DNA from: an uncultured Polaribacter sp.
GTDB taxonomy: Bacteria; Bacteroidota; Bacteroidia; Flavobacteriales; Flavobacteriaceae
Direction: 5' to 3'
NCBI GenBank assembly: GCA_947497755.1
Contig: CANMHT010000001.1
Coordinates: 310,001 to 374,000, forward strand
DNA length: 64,000 nucleotides
Of this stretch, positions 28,505 through 38,872 are shown one piece after another. Numbering within the stretch: the first letter of the stretch is position 1; each line of letters begins with the position of its first letter. The notes below the pieces were generated by a model. It saw nothing but the letters and a program-made list of their open reading frames with translations, was not told where the DNA came from and ran no database searches. The translations under genes were made by a program, and so were the position numbers.

Positions 28505-28523
28505 TTATAAATAATAATTAAGT

Positions 28524-28531
28524 TATTTTTG
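28524..28531 (+). promoter_or_regulatory. menC -7 element
   Basis: TATTTTTG, a perfect TAnnTTTG, lies 20 bases before the TTG start of menC and just after the terminator. A TTTG -33 box is not clear in the T-rich sequence upstream. Confidence 0.5.
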
Positions 28532-28551
28532 AGAATCCAATTCATCAAAGA

Positions 28552-29589
28552 TTGATTAAAGCAACTTACCAAAAATATATTCTAAACTTTAAAAGACCCA
28601 GTGGCACTTCACGTGGAATCTTAACTACCAAAGAAACTTGGTTTATTATCTTAAGTAAAAATGGTAAACAAGGTATTGGAGAATGTGGGATCTTAAGAAC
28701 TTTAAGTATAGATGACCGTCCAGATTATGAAGAAAAATTAAAATGGACTTGCGAACATATTCATTTAGGTTTAGAGACTTTATTAGAAGAATTATATGAG
28801 TTTCCAAGCATTCAATTTGGATTAGAACAGGCGTTTTTATCACTAGAAAGTAGTACAAGGTTTGACTTGTTTCCATCTTCATTTACCAAAGGAGAAAAAG
28901 CAATTCCGATTAACGGATTGGTTTGGATGGGAGATAAGGAGTTTATGAAGACCCAAATCAAAGAAAAATTAGCAACGGGCTTTTCTTGTATTAAGATGAA
29001 AATTGGGGCGATTGATTTTGAAACAGAGATTGATTTACTGCAATCTATTAGAAAAGAATTTTCTGCAAAAGAAATAGAATTGCGAGTAGATGCAAATGGC
29101 GCATTTACTCCAGCAAAAGCCTTAGAAAAATTACAACGTTTGTCTGAGTTAGAATTGCATTCTATTGAACAACCAATAAAACAAGGTCAGTTAGAAGAAA
29201 TGGCAAACTTATGTAGTAAAACACCTTTGCCAATTGCACTAGATGAAGAATTAATTGGAGTATTTTCTGTAAGTGAAAAACAAAAAGTACTACAAACCAT
29301 ACAGCCACAATACATCATTTTAAAACCAAGTTTAGTTGGAGGTATTAAAGGTAGTAATGAATGGATACAATTAGCAGAAAAACAAGATATTGCTTGGTGG
29401 ATGACCTCTGCCTTAGAAAGTAATATTGGACTAAATGCGATTGCTCAATTTACGTTTACATTAAATAATAACATGCCTCAAGGTTTAGGAACTGGAGGTT
29501 TATATACAAATAATATAGAAGCCCCATTAGAAGTAATTAATGGAGCATTACAATACAACAATTCCAAAAAATGGAATTTTAATTTATAA
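28552..29589 (+). CDS. menC: o-Succinylbenzoate synthase (enolase superfamily)
   Basis: MenC dehydrates SHCHC to o-succinylbenzoate in menaquinone synthesis. The 345-residue protein has the enolase-superfamily set: KMKIG (KxK) near residue 148, RVDANGAF with the first metal Asp, SIEQPI with Glu, ALDEEL with Asp, and the C-terminal lysine in ILKPSLVGG. The assignment over dipeptide epimerase rests on context: menE lies two genes on and menA is upstream. The start is a TTG; no in-frame ATG exists near the conserved N-terminus. Confidence 0.9.
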   Translation: MIKATYQKYILNFKRPSGTSRGILTTKETWFIILSKNGKQGIGECGILRTLSIDDRPDYEEKLKWTCEHIHLGLETLLEELYEFPSIQFGLEQAFLSLESSTRFDLFPSSFTKGEKAIPINGLVWMGDKEFMKTQIKEKLATGFSCIKMKIGAIDFETEIDLLQSIRKEFSAKEIELRVDANGAFTPAKALEKLQRLSELELHSIEQPIKQGQLEEMANLCSKTPLPIALDEELIGVFSVSEKQKVLQTIQPQYIILKPSLVGGIKGSNEWIQLAEKQDIAWWMTSALESNIGLNAIAQFTFTLNNNMPQGLGTGGLYTNNIEAPLEVINGALQYNNSKKWNFNL

Positions 29590-29592
29590 GAA

Positions 29593-30507
29593 ATGAATTA
29601 TATACAGCAAGCATACAAAGGCGATTTGGGAAAATGGAAGTATTTAATTATACCAATTTTATTTTTTGGTTTAATGGGGTTGAATTTTTTAGCTATTGTA
29701 GTTTTGGATTTAGATGTAGAAGAAATTATAAAAAAGGAAATAGAAAGAAAAGGTGAAAATAGATTCTTGATAGAAAGTTTAATGCCTTTTGCTGTTGGAT
29801 TAGCTATGATTTTTCTTTGGGTAAAATATATTCATAAACAAAGTTTAACTTCATTAACAACTAGTCGAAAAAAAATTGATTGGAAAAGAATTTGGTTTGC
29901 TTTTGGATTATGGACCATAATTACAGTAATAATTTTAGGAATAGATTATTTTTCTTCTCCAGAAAATTACCAATGGAATTTTGAATTAATGCCATTTTTA
30001 ACATTGGTACTAATCGCAATTATTTTGGTGCCTATCCAAACAAGCTTTGAAGAATACTTTTTTAGAGGATATTTGATGCAAGGATTAGGTGTTACGTTTA
30101 AGTATAAATGGATTCCATTATTTTTAACTTCAACAGTTTTTGGATTGTTACATTTAGGAAACCCAGAAGTAGCTAAACTAGGTAATTTGGTTATGGTATA
30201 TTATATTGGTACAGGTTTCTTTCTTGGAATTATAACTTTAATGGATGAAGGTTTGGAATTAGCATTAGGTTTTCATGCATCTAATAATCTGATTACGGCA
30301 TTATTAGTAACTGCAGATTGGACAGCTTTTCAGACGAATTCTGTATTTAAAGATGTATCAGAACCAGCATTAGGTTTTGATGTATTGATTCCGATTTGTA
30401 TTTTATTTCCAATTCTATTAATTATTTTTTCTAAAAAATATGGATGGACCAATTGGAAAGATAAATTATTTGGTAAAGTAACAACTCCAGAGATTGATGA
30501 GCAATAA
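29593..30507 (+). CDS. CPBP-family intramembrane metalloprotease
   Basis: A 304-residue protein with about eight membrane helices and the CPBP (Abi/CAAX) motifs: EEYFFRGYLMQG near residue 152, FGLLHLGN near 190 and FHASNNLITA near 227, which supply the Glu, His and Asn of the membrane-embedded metal site. It sits between menC (3 bases upstream) and menE (11-base overlap). I recall this order in other flavobacteria. The substrate is unknown; MroQ- and Rce1-like activities are known in the family. Confidence 0.87.
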   Translation: MNYIQQAYKGDLGKWKYLIIPILFFGLMGLNFLAIVVLDLDVEEIIKKEIERKGENRFLIESLMPFAVGLAMIFLWVKYIHKQSLTSLTTSRKKIDWKRIWFAFGLWTIITVIILGIDYFSSPENYQWNFELMPFLTLVLIAIILVPIQTSFEEYFFRGYLMQGLGVTFKYKWIPLFLTSTVFGLLHLGNPEVAKLGNLVMVYYIGTGFFLGIITLMDEGLELALGFHASNNLITALLVTADWTAFQTNSVFKDVSEPALGFDVLIPICILFPILLIIFSKKYGWTNWKDKLFGKVTTPEIDEQ

Positions 30508-31579
30508 TCAATGGCATATTGATTTTAAACTCAACGGTTATGCTTTTTCTTCTATAACCGAATTATTGGAGTATTCAAAATCTTTATCTGCTGATACGCA
30601 TCAGTTTTTAGAAGATTGGTTTTCTGAGAGTGCTGTCATCACAGTAAAAACGTCTGGGTCAACAGGGAAACCAAAACCCATTCAGCTTAAAAAGGAGTTT
30701 ATGATAAACTCTGCAAAAGCTACTGGTAATTTCTTTAATTTACCACAAAAAACTACAGCACTACTGTGTATGCCAACAGCTTATATTGCTGGGAAAATGA
30801 TGTTAGTAAGAGCGTTGGTTTTAGGTTGGCATTTAGATATTATCACTCCAAGTACTTCTCCTTTAAAAGAGCTAAATAAATCGTATGATTTTTCTGCAAT
30901 GGTTCCTTTGCAATTGAAAAATTCGCTTTTAGAGATCAATAAGGTCAAAAAACTTATTGTTGGTGGCGGAGTTGTGTCTTCAGAATTAGTAAAGGAGATT
31001 CAGCAAAGTAAAACCGAAATTTTTGCTACTTACGGAATGACAGAAACGATTACACATATTGCTGTAAAAAAACTCAATCATTTTGAAAAAAAGGGAATTC
31101 TTTTAGAAGCTCATTATCAATGTTTATCTGATGTTGTAATATCTGTAGATGATAGAAATTGTTTGGTAATTAATGCTCCCAATGTTGCTGAAGAACAGAT
31201 TATTACGAATGATGTTGTAGCGTTTATTTCTGATACAGAGTTTAAATGGTTGGGGCGTTTTGACAATGTAATTAATTCTGGGGGAATCAAATTACATCCA
31301 GAAGAAATAGAAAAAAAACTATCTAAAGTAATTACAAAACGTTTTTTTGTTACGGGTATTTCTGATGAGAATTTAGGAGAAAAATTGGTATTAATTATTG
31401 AGCTAGATGTTGCTTTTAATGAAGTTGATGATTATACAAAATTGTATAATAATAGTATTAAGACGCTGAAAAACTTAAGTAAATACGAAGTGCCAAAGCA
31501 AATTTATTTTGTGCCTAATTTTATAGAAACTGAGACAAAAAAAATCCAACGTTCTAAAACATTGGATTTGATATTTTAA
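30497..31579 (+). CDS. menE: o-Succinylbenzoate-CoA ligase-like AMP-binding enzyme
   Basis: MenE activates o-succinylbenzoate to its CoA thioester via an adenylate. The 360-residue protein has TSGSTGKPKPIQLKK (P-loop-like A3), TYGMTETITHIA (A5), WLGRFDNVINSGGIKLHP (A7/A8) and a C-terminal lysine near KIQRSK. It is shorter than E. coli MenE (about 450 residues), as is common for Bacteroidetes forms. ATG 30497 overlaps the CPBP gene by 11 bases; the TTG before it is less likely. The 3' end contains the terminator of the convergent yebC. Confidence 0.87.
   Translation: MSNNQWHIDFKLNGYAFSSITELLEYSKSLSADTHQFLEDWFSESAVITVKTSGSTGKPKPIQLKKEFMINSAKATGNFFNLPQKTTALLCMPTAYIAGKMMLVRALVLGWHLDIITPSTSPLKELNKSYDFSAMVPLQLKNSLLEINKVKKLIVGGGVVSSELVKEIQQSKTEIFATYGMTETITHIAVKKLNHFEKKGILLEAHYQCLSDVVISVDDRNCLVINAPNVAEEQIITNDVVAFISDTEFKWLGRFDNVINSGGIKLHPEEIEKKLSKVITKRFFVTGISDENLGEKLVLIIELDVAFNEVDDYTKLYNNSIKTLKNLSKYEVPKQIYFVPNFIETETKKIQRSKTLDLIF
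31535..31569 (-). terminator. yebC terminator embedded in the menE 3' coding end
   Basis: AAATCCAA and TTGGATTT form an 8-bp stem, extended by GTT/AAC inside, with the T-run (TTTTTTTTG) on the minus strand. It lies 30 bases past the yebC stop and wholly within the last codons of menE. Confidence 0.7.
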
Positions 31580-31598
31580 TTCTAAAAAATGTAAAAAC

Positions 31599-32315
31599 CT
31601 ACATTTCCATAGAATGATAAACGTTATTTACGTCATCATCATCTTCTAATTTTTCTAATAGCTTTTCAACATCTGCTTGTTGTTCTTCAGAAAGTTTCGT
31701 TGTTGTTGTCGGAATTCTTTCAAATTCAGAAGATAAGATTTCGATATTATTGTCTTCTAAATACTTTTGAATAGAACCGTTTTGATCAAATGGAGCATAG
31801 ATTAAAATCCCGTCTTCATCTTTAAATACTTCTTCAACCTCAAATTCAATCATTTCTAATTCAAACTCTTCCAAATCCATCGTTAATGTAGCCTCATTAA
31901 TTCTAAAGTTACATACATGGTCAAACATAAAAACAACAGAACCAGAAGTTCCTAAGTTTCCATCACATTTATTAAAAGCAGCTCTTACATTAGCAACTGT
32001 TCTGTTATTATTGTCGGTTGCAGTTTCTACAACAATGGCAATTCCATGTGGTGCATATCCTTCAAACAATGTTTCTTTATAATTAGCAGTATCCTTATCG
32101 GTTGCTTTTTTAATGGCACGAGCAACATTGTCTTTAGGCATGTTCGCAGCTTTCGCATTTTGAATAACTGCTCTTAAACGAGAATTTGTTTCAGGATTTG
32201 GACCTCCTTCTTTAACAGCCATTACAATGTCTTTACCAATTCTAGTAAATGTTTTAGCCATTGCAGACCAACGTTTCATCTTTCTTGCTTTCCTAAATTC
32301 GAATGCTCTTCCCAT
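31599..32315 (-). CDS. YebC/PmpR-family protein
   Basis: A 238-residue protein with the YebC signature from the N-terminus (MGRAFEFRKARKMKRWSAM, then FTRIGKDI, LRAVIQNAKAANMPKDNVARAI and YEGYAPHGIAIVVE-like FEGYAPHGIA). The family was described as transcription regulators; recent work links members to relief of ribosome stalling. Same strand as the carboxyltransferase gene 48 bases upstream. Length is normal. Confidence 0.94.
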   Translation of the reverse strand: MGRAFEFRKARKMKRWSAMAKTFTRIGKDIVMAVKEGGPNPETNSRLRAVIQNAKAANMPKDNVARAIKKATDKDTANYKETLFEGYAPHGIAIVVETATDNNNRTVANVRAAFNKCDGNLGTSGSVVFMFDHVCNFRINEATLTMDLEEFELEMIEFEVEEVFKDEDGILIYAPFDQNGSIQKYLEDNNIEILSSEFERIPTTTTKLSEEQQADVEKLLEKLEDDDDVNNVYHSMEM

Positions 32316-32363
32316 TTCTAATTGTTAATTTTTATGTTACGTAATTCGGATTACAAATTAAAA

Positions 32364-33992
32364 CTAAACTTGTATAACTCCCAAATTAAATTGCTTCTCA
32401 ATTGGTGCGTGATTTGCAGCTTCGATTCCCATAGAAATCCAAGTTCTTGTATCTAGTGGATTGATTACTCCATCTGTCCAAATTCTGGCTGCTGCATAAT
32501 ACGGAGATATTTGTTTATCGTACTTAGATTTTATCTTTTCAAACAATTCAGCTTCTTTTTCTGGTGTAATTTCTTCCCCTTTCTTTTTTAATGATGCCGT
32601 TTCTATTTGTAGCAATACTTTTGCAGCAGAATTACCACTCATAACTGCTAATTCGGCACTAGGCCAAGCTGCAATTAATCTTGGGTCATAAGCTTTTCCA
32701 CACATGGCATAGTTTCCTGCTCCATAAGAGTTTCCAACCACAATAGTAAACTTAGGAACCACAGAGTTACTAACCGCATTTACCATTTTAGCACCATCTT
32801 TTATAATGCCACCATGCTCAGATTTACTGCCAACCATAAAACCAGTTACATCTTGTAAAAAGACTAGTGGAATTTTCTTTTGGTTACAATTGGCAATAAA
32901 ACGTGTAGCTTTGTCTGCAGAGTCGTTATAAATTACTCCACCAAATTGCATTTCTCCTTTTTTAGTTTTTACCAATTTACGTTGGTTGGCAACAATTCCA
33001 ACAGCCCAACCATCAATTCTTGCATAACCTGTTAAAATGGTTTGCCCATAACCTTCTTTGTATTGTTCAAATTCAGAATCATCAACCAGACGCTCAATAA
33101 TATCCAACATATCGTATTGTTCATTACGTGCTTTTGGCAACAATCCAAAAATTTCATTTTCATCTTTTGCTGGTTCTTTAGAAGTGATACGATTATAACC
33201 AGCTTTATCGTAATCACCAATTTTATCCATGATGTTTTTTATGGTATCTAAAGCATCCTTATCATCTTTAGATTTGTAGTCTGTAACACCAGATATTTCA
33301 CAATGCGTTGTTGCACCACCCAAAGTTTCATTATCTATAGTTTCTCCAATTGCAGCTTTTACTAAATAGCTTCCAGCTAAAAAGATACTTCCAGTTTTAT
33401 CAACAATCAATGCCTCATCACTCATAATAGGTAAGTAAGCACCTCCAGCTACACAACTTCCCATAACTGCAGAAATTTGGGTAATTCCCATACTACTCAT
33501 TATGGCATTGTTTCTAAAGATGCGCCCAAAATGCTCTTTATCAGGAAAAATTTCATCTTGCATTGGTAAGTACACACCTGCAGAATCTACTAAATAGATA
33601 ATTGGTAATTTATTTTCTATAGCAATTTCTTGAGCACGTAAATTCTTTTTTCCTGTTATAGGAAACCATGCTCCGGCTTTTACTGTAGCATCATTAGCTA
33701 CTACAATACATTGTTTGCCTTTTACATAACCAATTTTAACTACAACACCTCCAGAAGGACAACCACCATGTTCTTGGTACATATCATCTCCAGCAAAGGC
33801 TCCAATTTCTATACTTTTGGTATTGTCGTCAAAAAGATAAGCTATTCGCTCTCTTGCAGTAAGTTTTCCTTTTGATTTGTGCTTTTCAATTCTTTTTTCT
33901 CCACCGCCTAGCTTCACCTTTTGAAGCTTTCTTTTTAAATCTGATAATAAGAGTTTATTGTGATCTTCGTTTTTATTGAAGTTTATGTCCAT
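32364..33992 (-). CDS. Acyl-CoA carboxylase beta subunit (methylcrotonyl-CoA carboxylase-like carboxyltransferase)
   Basis: A 542-residue biotin-dependent carboxyltransferase. Seen: GKLTARERIAYLFD, the oxyanion and CoA-binding glycines of GGVVVKIGYV and GSCVAGGAYLPIMSDEA, GGATTHCEISGVTD, and the C-terminal domain with FLQDVTGFMVGSKSEHGGIIK and SYGAGNYAMCGKAYDPRL. It most resembles methylcrotonyl-CoA carboxylase beta (leucine degradation) or related acyl-CoA carboxylases. No biotin carboxylase or biotin-carrier gene is next to it, so the alpha subunit must be elsewhere. The intergenic region to doxX is divergent. Confidence 0.92.
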   Translation of the reverse strand: MDINFNKNEDHNKLLLSDLKRKLQKVKLGGGEKRIEKHKSKGKLTARERIAYLFDDNTKSIEIGAFAGDDMYQEHGGCPSGGVVVKIGYVKGKQCIVVANDATVKAGAWFPITGKKNLRAQEIAIENKLPIIYLVDSAGVYLPMQDEIFPDKEHFGRIFRNNAIMSSMGITQISAVMGSCVAGGAYLPIMSDEALIVDKTGSIFLAGSYLVKAAIGETIDNETLGGATTHCEISGVTDYKSKDDKDALDTIKNIMDKIGDYDKAGYNRITSKEPAKDENEIFGLLPKARNEQYDMLDIIERLVDDSEFEQYKEGYGQTILTGYARIDGWAVGIVANQRKLVKTKKGEMQFGGVIYNDSADKATRFIANCNQKKIPLVFLQDVTGFMVGSKSEHGGIIKDGAKMVNAVSNSVVPKFTIVVGNSYGAGNYAMCGKAYDPRLIAAWPSAELAVMSGNSAAKVLLQIETASLKKKGEEITPEKEAELFEKIKSKYDKQISPYYAAARIWTDGVINPLDTRTWISMGIEAANHAPIEKQFNLGVIQV

Positions 33993-34062
33993 ACAAGCAT
34001 TTATTTATGTTCGCTAAATTACAAAAAATGCTATTCTTTTCTTACAAAATAAAACATGGAAA

Positions 34063-34101
34063 TATATTCCTAGGAAAATAAAAAAATAAATTGTAACTTT
34101 G
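34063..34101 (+). promoter_or_regulatory. doxX promoter with MarR-type palindrome
   Basis: The inverted repeat in TATATTCCTAGGAAAATA (34063-34080; core TTCCTAGGAA is a perfect palindrome) lies just upstream of a perfect -7 element TAACTTTG (34094-34101), covering the -33 position. A closely similar palindrome precedes the marR-like gene at 35031, so both are likely sites of that regulator. Confidence 0.55.
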
Positions 34102-34123
34102 TCCAGAATTTAAAACACAAATT

Positions 34124-34480
34124 ATGAAAACTACTAAAATAGTATTTTACGCTTCAACGGGATTATTTACCCTATTAATGCTTTTCTCTACAAGCATGTA
34201 CATCTTTAACCATGAAGAAATTATAAAAGCTTTTACAAGTTTTGGTTATCCTGCTTATTTAATTTACCCACTAGCAACAGCTAAAGTTTTAGGACTAATT
34301 GCTATTTGGTTTTTTCAAAAGAAAAATATTGTTGAATGGGCTTATGCAGGATTCTTTTTTAATGCATTGTTAGCATTTTTTGCACATTATATGATTGGAG
34401 ACGGAGAACAAATGGGAGCAGTAATGGCAATGGTATTATTAATGACATCATACTTTTTTAGTAAAAAAATAAACGCATAA
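34124..34480 (+). CDS. DoxX-family membrane protein
   Basis: A 118-residue protein with four membrane helices (starting VFYASTGLFTLLMLFSTSMY). DoxX-like proteins often accompany redox enzymes and respond to thiol or electrophile stress; the molecular role is unclear. The FMN reductase gene starts 1 base after its stop, and a MarR-type palindrome covers the promoter. Confidence 0.88.
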   Translation: MKTTKIVFYASTGLFTLLMLFSTSMYIFNHEEIIKAFTSFGYPAYLIYPLATAKVLGLIAIWFFQKKNIVEWAYAGFFFNALLAFFAHYMIGDGEQMGAVMAMVLLMTSYFFSKKINA

Positions 34481-34481
34481 G

Positions 34482-35024
34482 ATGAAAAAGATATTAGCAT
34501 TTGCAGGAAGTAATAGTAAGACATCAATAAATAAGCAGTTAGCAATATATGCTGCTTCAAAAGTTGATAATACCACTTTTGAAACCGTAGATTTAAATGA
34601 TTTTGAATTGCCAATTTATAGTTTTGAGATAGAGGAAAATGGGTTTCCTTTGGCTGCACAAGAATTTAATAACAAATTAGCTTCGTATGATGGTTTTGTA
34701 GTTTCATTAGCAGAACACAATGGTTCTTATGCAGCAGTATTTAAAAATATTTTTGACTGGGTTTCTAGAATAGACAGAAAAGTGTTTAAAGACAAACCTG
34801 TTTTGTTAATGGCAACATCACCAGGAGGTAGAGGTGGAATTTCTGTTTTAGATACAGCAAAAAATACATTTCCTCATTTAGGAGGAGCCATTGCCGCTAC
34901 TTTTTCTTTACCAAACTTTTATGACAATTTTAAAGATGGAAAAATTGATGATTCTACTTTAAACAATGATTTATTAGCTGCTGTTAAAGAATTTAAAAGT
35001 GCTTTAGAAGCAAATAATATGTAA
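34482..35024 (+). CDS. NADPH-dependent FMN reductase/quinone reductase
   Basis: A 180-residue flavodoxin-fold enzyme: N-terminal ILAFAGSNSKTSINKQLA phosphate loop, SLAEHNGSYAAVFKNIFDWVSR and VLLMATSPGGRGGISVLDTA near residue 108. Family members reduce FMN, quinones or azo compounds with NADPH. It is co-transcribed with doxX and upstream of the MarR gene, consistent with quinone or electrophile detoxification. Confidence 0.9.
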   Translation: MKKILAFAGSNSKTSINKQLAIYAASKVDNTTFETVDLNDFELPIYSFEIEENGFPLAAQEFNNKLASYDGFVVSLAEHNGSYAAVFKNIFDWVSRIDRKVFKDKPVLLMATSPGGRGGISVLDTAKNTFPHLGGAIAATFSLPNFYDNFKDGKIDDSTLNNDLLAAVKEFKSALEANNM

Positions 35025-35030
35025 ATACAT

Positions 35031-35060
35031 TATATCCCAAGGGAAATACTTGTAAATTTG
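35031..35060 (+). promoter_or_regulatory. marR-like promoter with palindromic operator
   Basis: TATATCCCAAGGGAAATA (35031-35048; TCCC-AA-GGGA arms) precedes a perfect -7 element TAAATTTG (35053-35060). The layout and sequence match the doxX operator at 34063, suggesting autoregulation. Confidence 0.55.
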
Positions 35061-35075
35061 TATAAAAATTATCAA

Positions 35076-35513
35076 ATGGGAGATATTGCAAAAGACATCA
35101 ATTCAAAATTCGCAAATAACAAGGTTAAAGCATTTATCAATATAAAGTATACAGCAAATTGGTTGTATAGTATAGAGATTGAACATTTTAAGCCCTATGG
35201 AATTTCTCCACAGCAGTATAATATTTTACGCATTTTAAGAGGAGCAGGAGAACCTACTAAAGTTCAAGTTATAAAGGAACGAATGATTGAAAGAGCTCCA
35301 AACGCTACTCGATTAATGGATAAGCTGTGCGATAAAAAATTAATAGAACGAACACGATGTGATCACGATAGAAGAGTTGTTTTTATTAATATTTCTAAAA
35401 AAGGACTAAAGCTATTATCAGAAATAGATGCCAATTCGAACTTGCTTTTTATGGATAATATTACTGAAGAAGAAGCTACACTATTAAGTGATTTGTTAGA
35501 TAAAATAAGATAA
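35076..35513 (+). CDS. MarR-family transcriptional regulator
   Basis: A 145-residue winged-helix regulator: SPQQYNILRILRGAGEPTKVQVIKERM (helix-turn-helix), ATRLMDKLCDKKLIERTRCDHDRRVVFINISKKG (recognition helix and wing). MarR repressors typically release DNA on binding phenolics or on cysteine oxidation; a cysteine in the wing (TRCDHDRR) could sense oxidants, as in OhrR or QorR-like proteins. ATG 35076 is chosen because the upstream TTG at 35058 lies in the -7 element. It probably controls itself and doxX-FMN reductase. Confidence 0.9.
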   Translation: MGDIAKDINSKFANNKVKAFINIKYTANWLYSIEIEHFKPYGISPQQYNILRILRGAGEPTKVQVIKERMIERAPNATRLMDKLCDKKLIERTRCDHDRRVVFINISKKGLKLLSEIDANSNLLFMDNITEEEATLLSDLLDKIR

Positions 35514-35546
35514 ATGTAGCGAACTCAATCTCCAGATGAAAAAGGA

Positions 35547-35577
35547 TTTTTAGTTCGATCATTTTAGAAACTAAAAA
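35547..35577 (+). promoter_or_regulatory. Inverted repeat before the pirin gene
   Basis: TTTTTAGTT and AACTAAAAA are perfect 9-base inverted arms separated by 13 bases, ending 11 bases before the pirin ATG. It could be an operator or an mRNA hairpin close to the start codon. It differs from the MarR palindrome. Confidence 0.35.
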
Positions 35578-35588
35578 TTTATAATCAG

Positions 35589-36458
35589 ATGAAAACATAT
35601 AAGAGTATTAAACATTTAGGAGAAAGTCCGTGGGTAAATATGGGACCTGTTCGTTTGCGTCAACCTATTCCAACAGCTGAAGTAGAAAATGTGGATCCCT
35701 TTTTATTACTACATCATTATGGTCCTTATGCTATCAGTGAGTTTAATAATCCGTTTGATTTAGGACCACATCCACACAGAGGATTTGAACCCATTACTTT
35801 ATTATTTAAAGGAGAACAATTACATCGAGATTCTTTAGGTAATGAAAGTATAATAAAAGCAGGTGATGTACAATGGACAACAGCTGGACGTGGAATTATT
35901 CATGCAGAAGGCCCAACTAAAGAGTTTGTAAAGAAAGGCGGAGAATTGGAAGGAATTCAGTTATGGTTAAACTTACCTGCAAAGGACAAAATGATAACAC
36001 CAAATTATCAACATGTTCAAAGTAACATGATGCCAGTACTAGAAGACGTTACAGGAAATATTAAGTTAAGAATTGTTGCTGGTGAACAAAAAGGAAAAGT
36101 AGGTTTGATTACAACGCAAACTCCAGTAAATGTTTTTATGGGGCAAGATAATGAAGTAGGAGAGATGATTATTGATATTCCAGAAAACCATGATACAGCT
36201 TTTTATTTGTTAAACGGAAAATTGAAAATTAATAATTCAGAAATCCTAGAAAAAGGAGAACATCAATTAGTAATTTTTAACAATGATGGAAAATCTTTTA
36301 AGTTTGAAGTACTTGAGAAAAGTACTTTTATCATACTTTCTGGAGAACCATTACAAGAAAAAGTAGCGCAATATGGACCTTATGTTATGAACACTCAAAC
36401 CGAATTATTGGAAGCTATGAGAGATTATCAACAAGGAAAAATGGGCTATCTATATTAA
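35589..36458 (+). CDS. Pirin-family cupin protein
   Basis: A 289-residue bicupin. The N-terminal cupin has the metal-binding histidines of GPHPHRGFE (near residue 60), LHRDS and the HAEGPT stretch; the C-terminal cupin follows with EVGEMIIDIPENHDTAFYL. Some pirins are quercetin dioxygenases and others are redox sensors. Its place between a MarR regulator and an ene-reductase gene supports a role in phenolic or electrophile stress. It is followed by a terminator. Confidence 0.92.
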   Translation: MKTYKSIKHLGESPWVNMGPVRLRQPIPTAEVENVDPFLLLHHYGPYAISEFNNPFDLGPHPHRGFEPITLLFKGEQLHRDSLGNESIIKAGDVQWTTAGRGIIHAEGPTKEFVKKGGELEGIQLWLNLPAKDKMITPNYQHVQSNMMPVLEDVTGNIKLRIVAGEQKGKVGLITTQTPVNVFMGQDNEVGEMIIDIPENHDTAFYLLNGKLKINNSEILEKGEHQLVIFNNDGKSFKFEVLEKSTFIILSGEPLQEKVAQYGPYVMNTQTELLEAMRDYQQGKMGYLY

Positions 36459-36481
36459 AATAAATCCCCAAATTACAACTG

Positions 36482-36512
36482 AGCTCAAGAATTCATTTCT
36501 TGGGCTTTTTTG
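36482..36512 (+). terminator. Terminator after the pirin gene
   Basis: AGCTCAAGAA pairs with TTCTTGGGCT (one G-U) around a 5-base loop and is followed by TTTTTTG. Confidence 0.75.
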
Positions 36513-36542
36513 TTTTTGATAAATTTATGGTAAATTGCAAAG

Positions 36543-36560
36543 TATTATGCATGCATAATA
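36543..36560. promoter_or_regulatory. Perfect 18-bp palindrome before the ene-reductase gene
   Basis: TATTATGCATGCATAATA is a perfect 18-base palindrome ending 13 bases before the ATG at 36574. Its position fits an operator overlapping the transcription start. It is unlike the MarR-type palindromes at 34063 and 35031, so a different regulator is likely. Confidence 0.5.
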
Positions 36561-36561
36561 A

Positions 36562-38601
<2,040 letters not shown>

Positions 38602-38649
38602 TAAGAAAAATTAACTTTACTATATTTGCCTTTCAACTATTAAAACAAA

Positions 38650-38838
38650 ATGATTATGGCAATGAATAAAAATACAGTACTTAGCTGGGCAACTTTTATC
38701 ATGGTATTGATGGGAATTCTTTTATGTAGCTTAGGCGCATTTAGATATGATGATATTGCAGGTTGGGGATTTGGAGCTGTTGGTGTTGGATTTTTTGCTG
38801 TGGCATGGGTGTTTAACGCACTTAAAGGAAGAGTATAA
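38650..38838 (+). CDS. Small membrane protein (CAL67264-family)
   Basis: A 62-residue protein with two membrane helices (VLSWATFIMVLMGILLCSLG and WGFGAVGVGFFAVAWVFNAL) separated by a loop FRYDDIAG. I recall this short conserved family just upstream of ettA in flavobacteria. Three ATGs (38650, 38656, 38662) can start it. Function unknown; it is probably co-transcribed with ettA 34 bases downstream. Confidence 0.85.
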   Translation: MIMAMNKNTVLSWATFIMVLMGILLCSLGAFRYDDIAGWGFGAVGVGFFAVAWVFNALKGRV

Positions 38839-38872
38839 TCTTCAAAAATACATTCAAATTTAATTAAAAATT

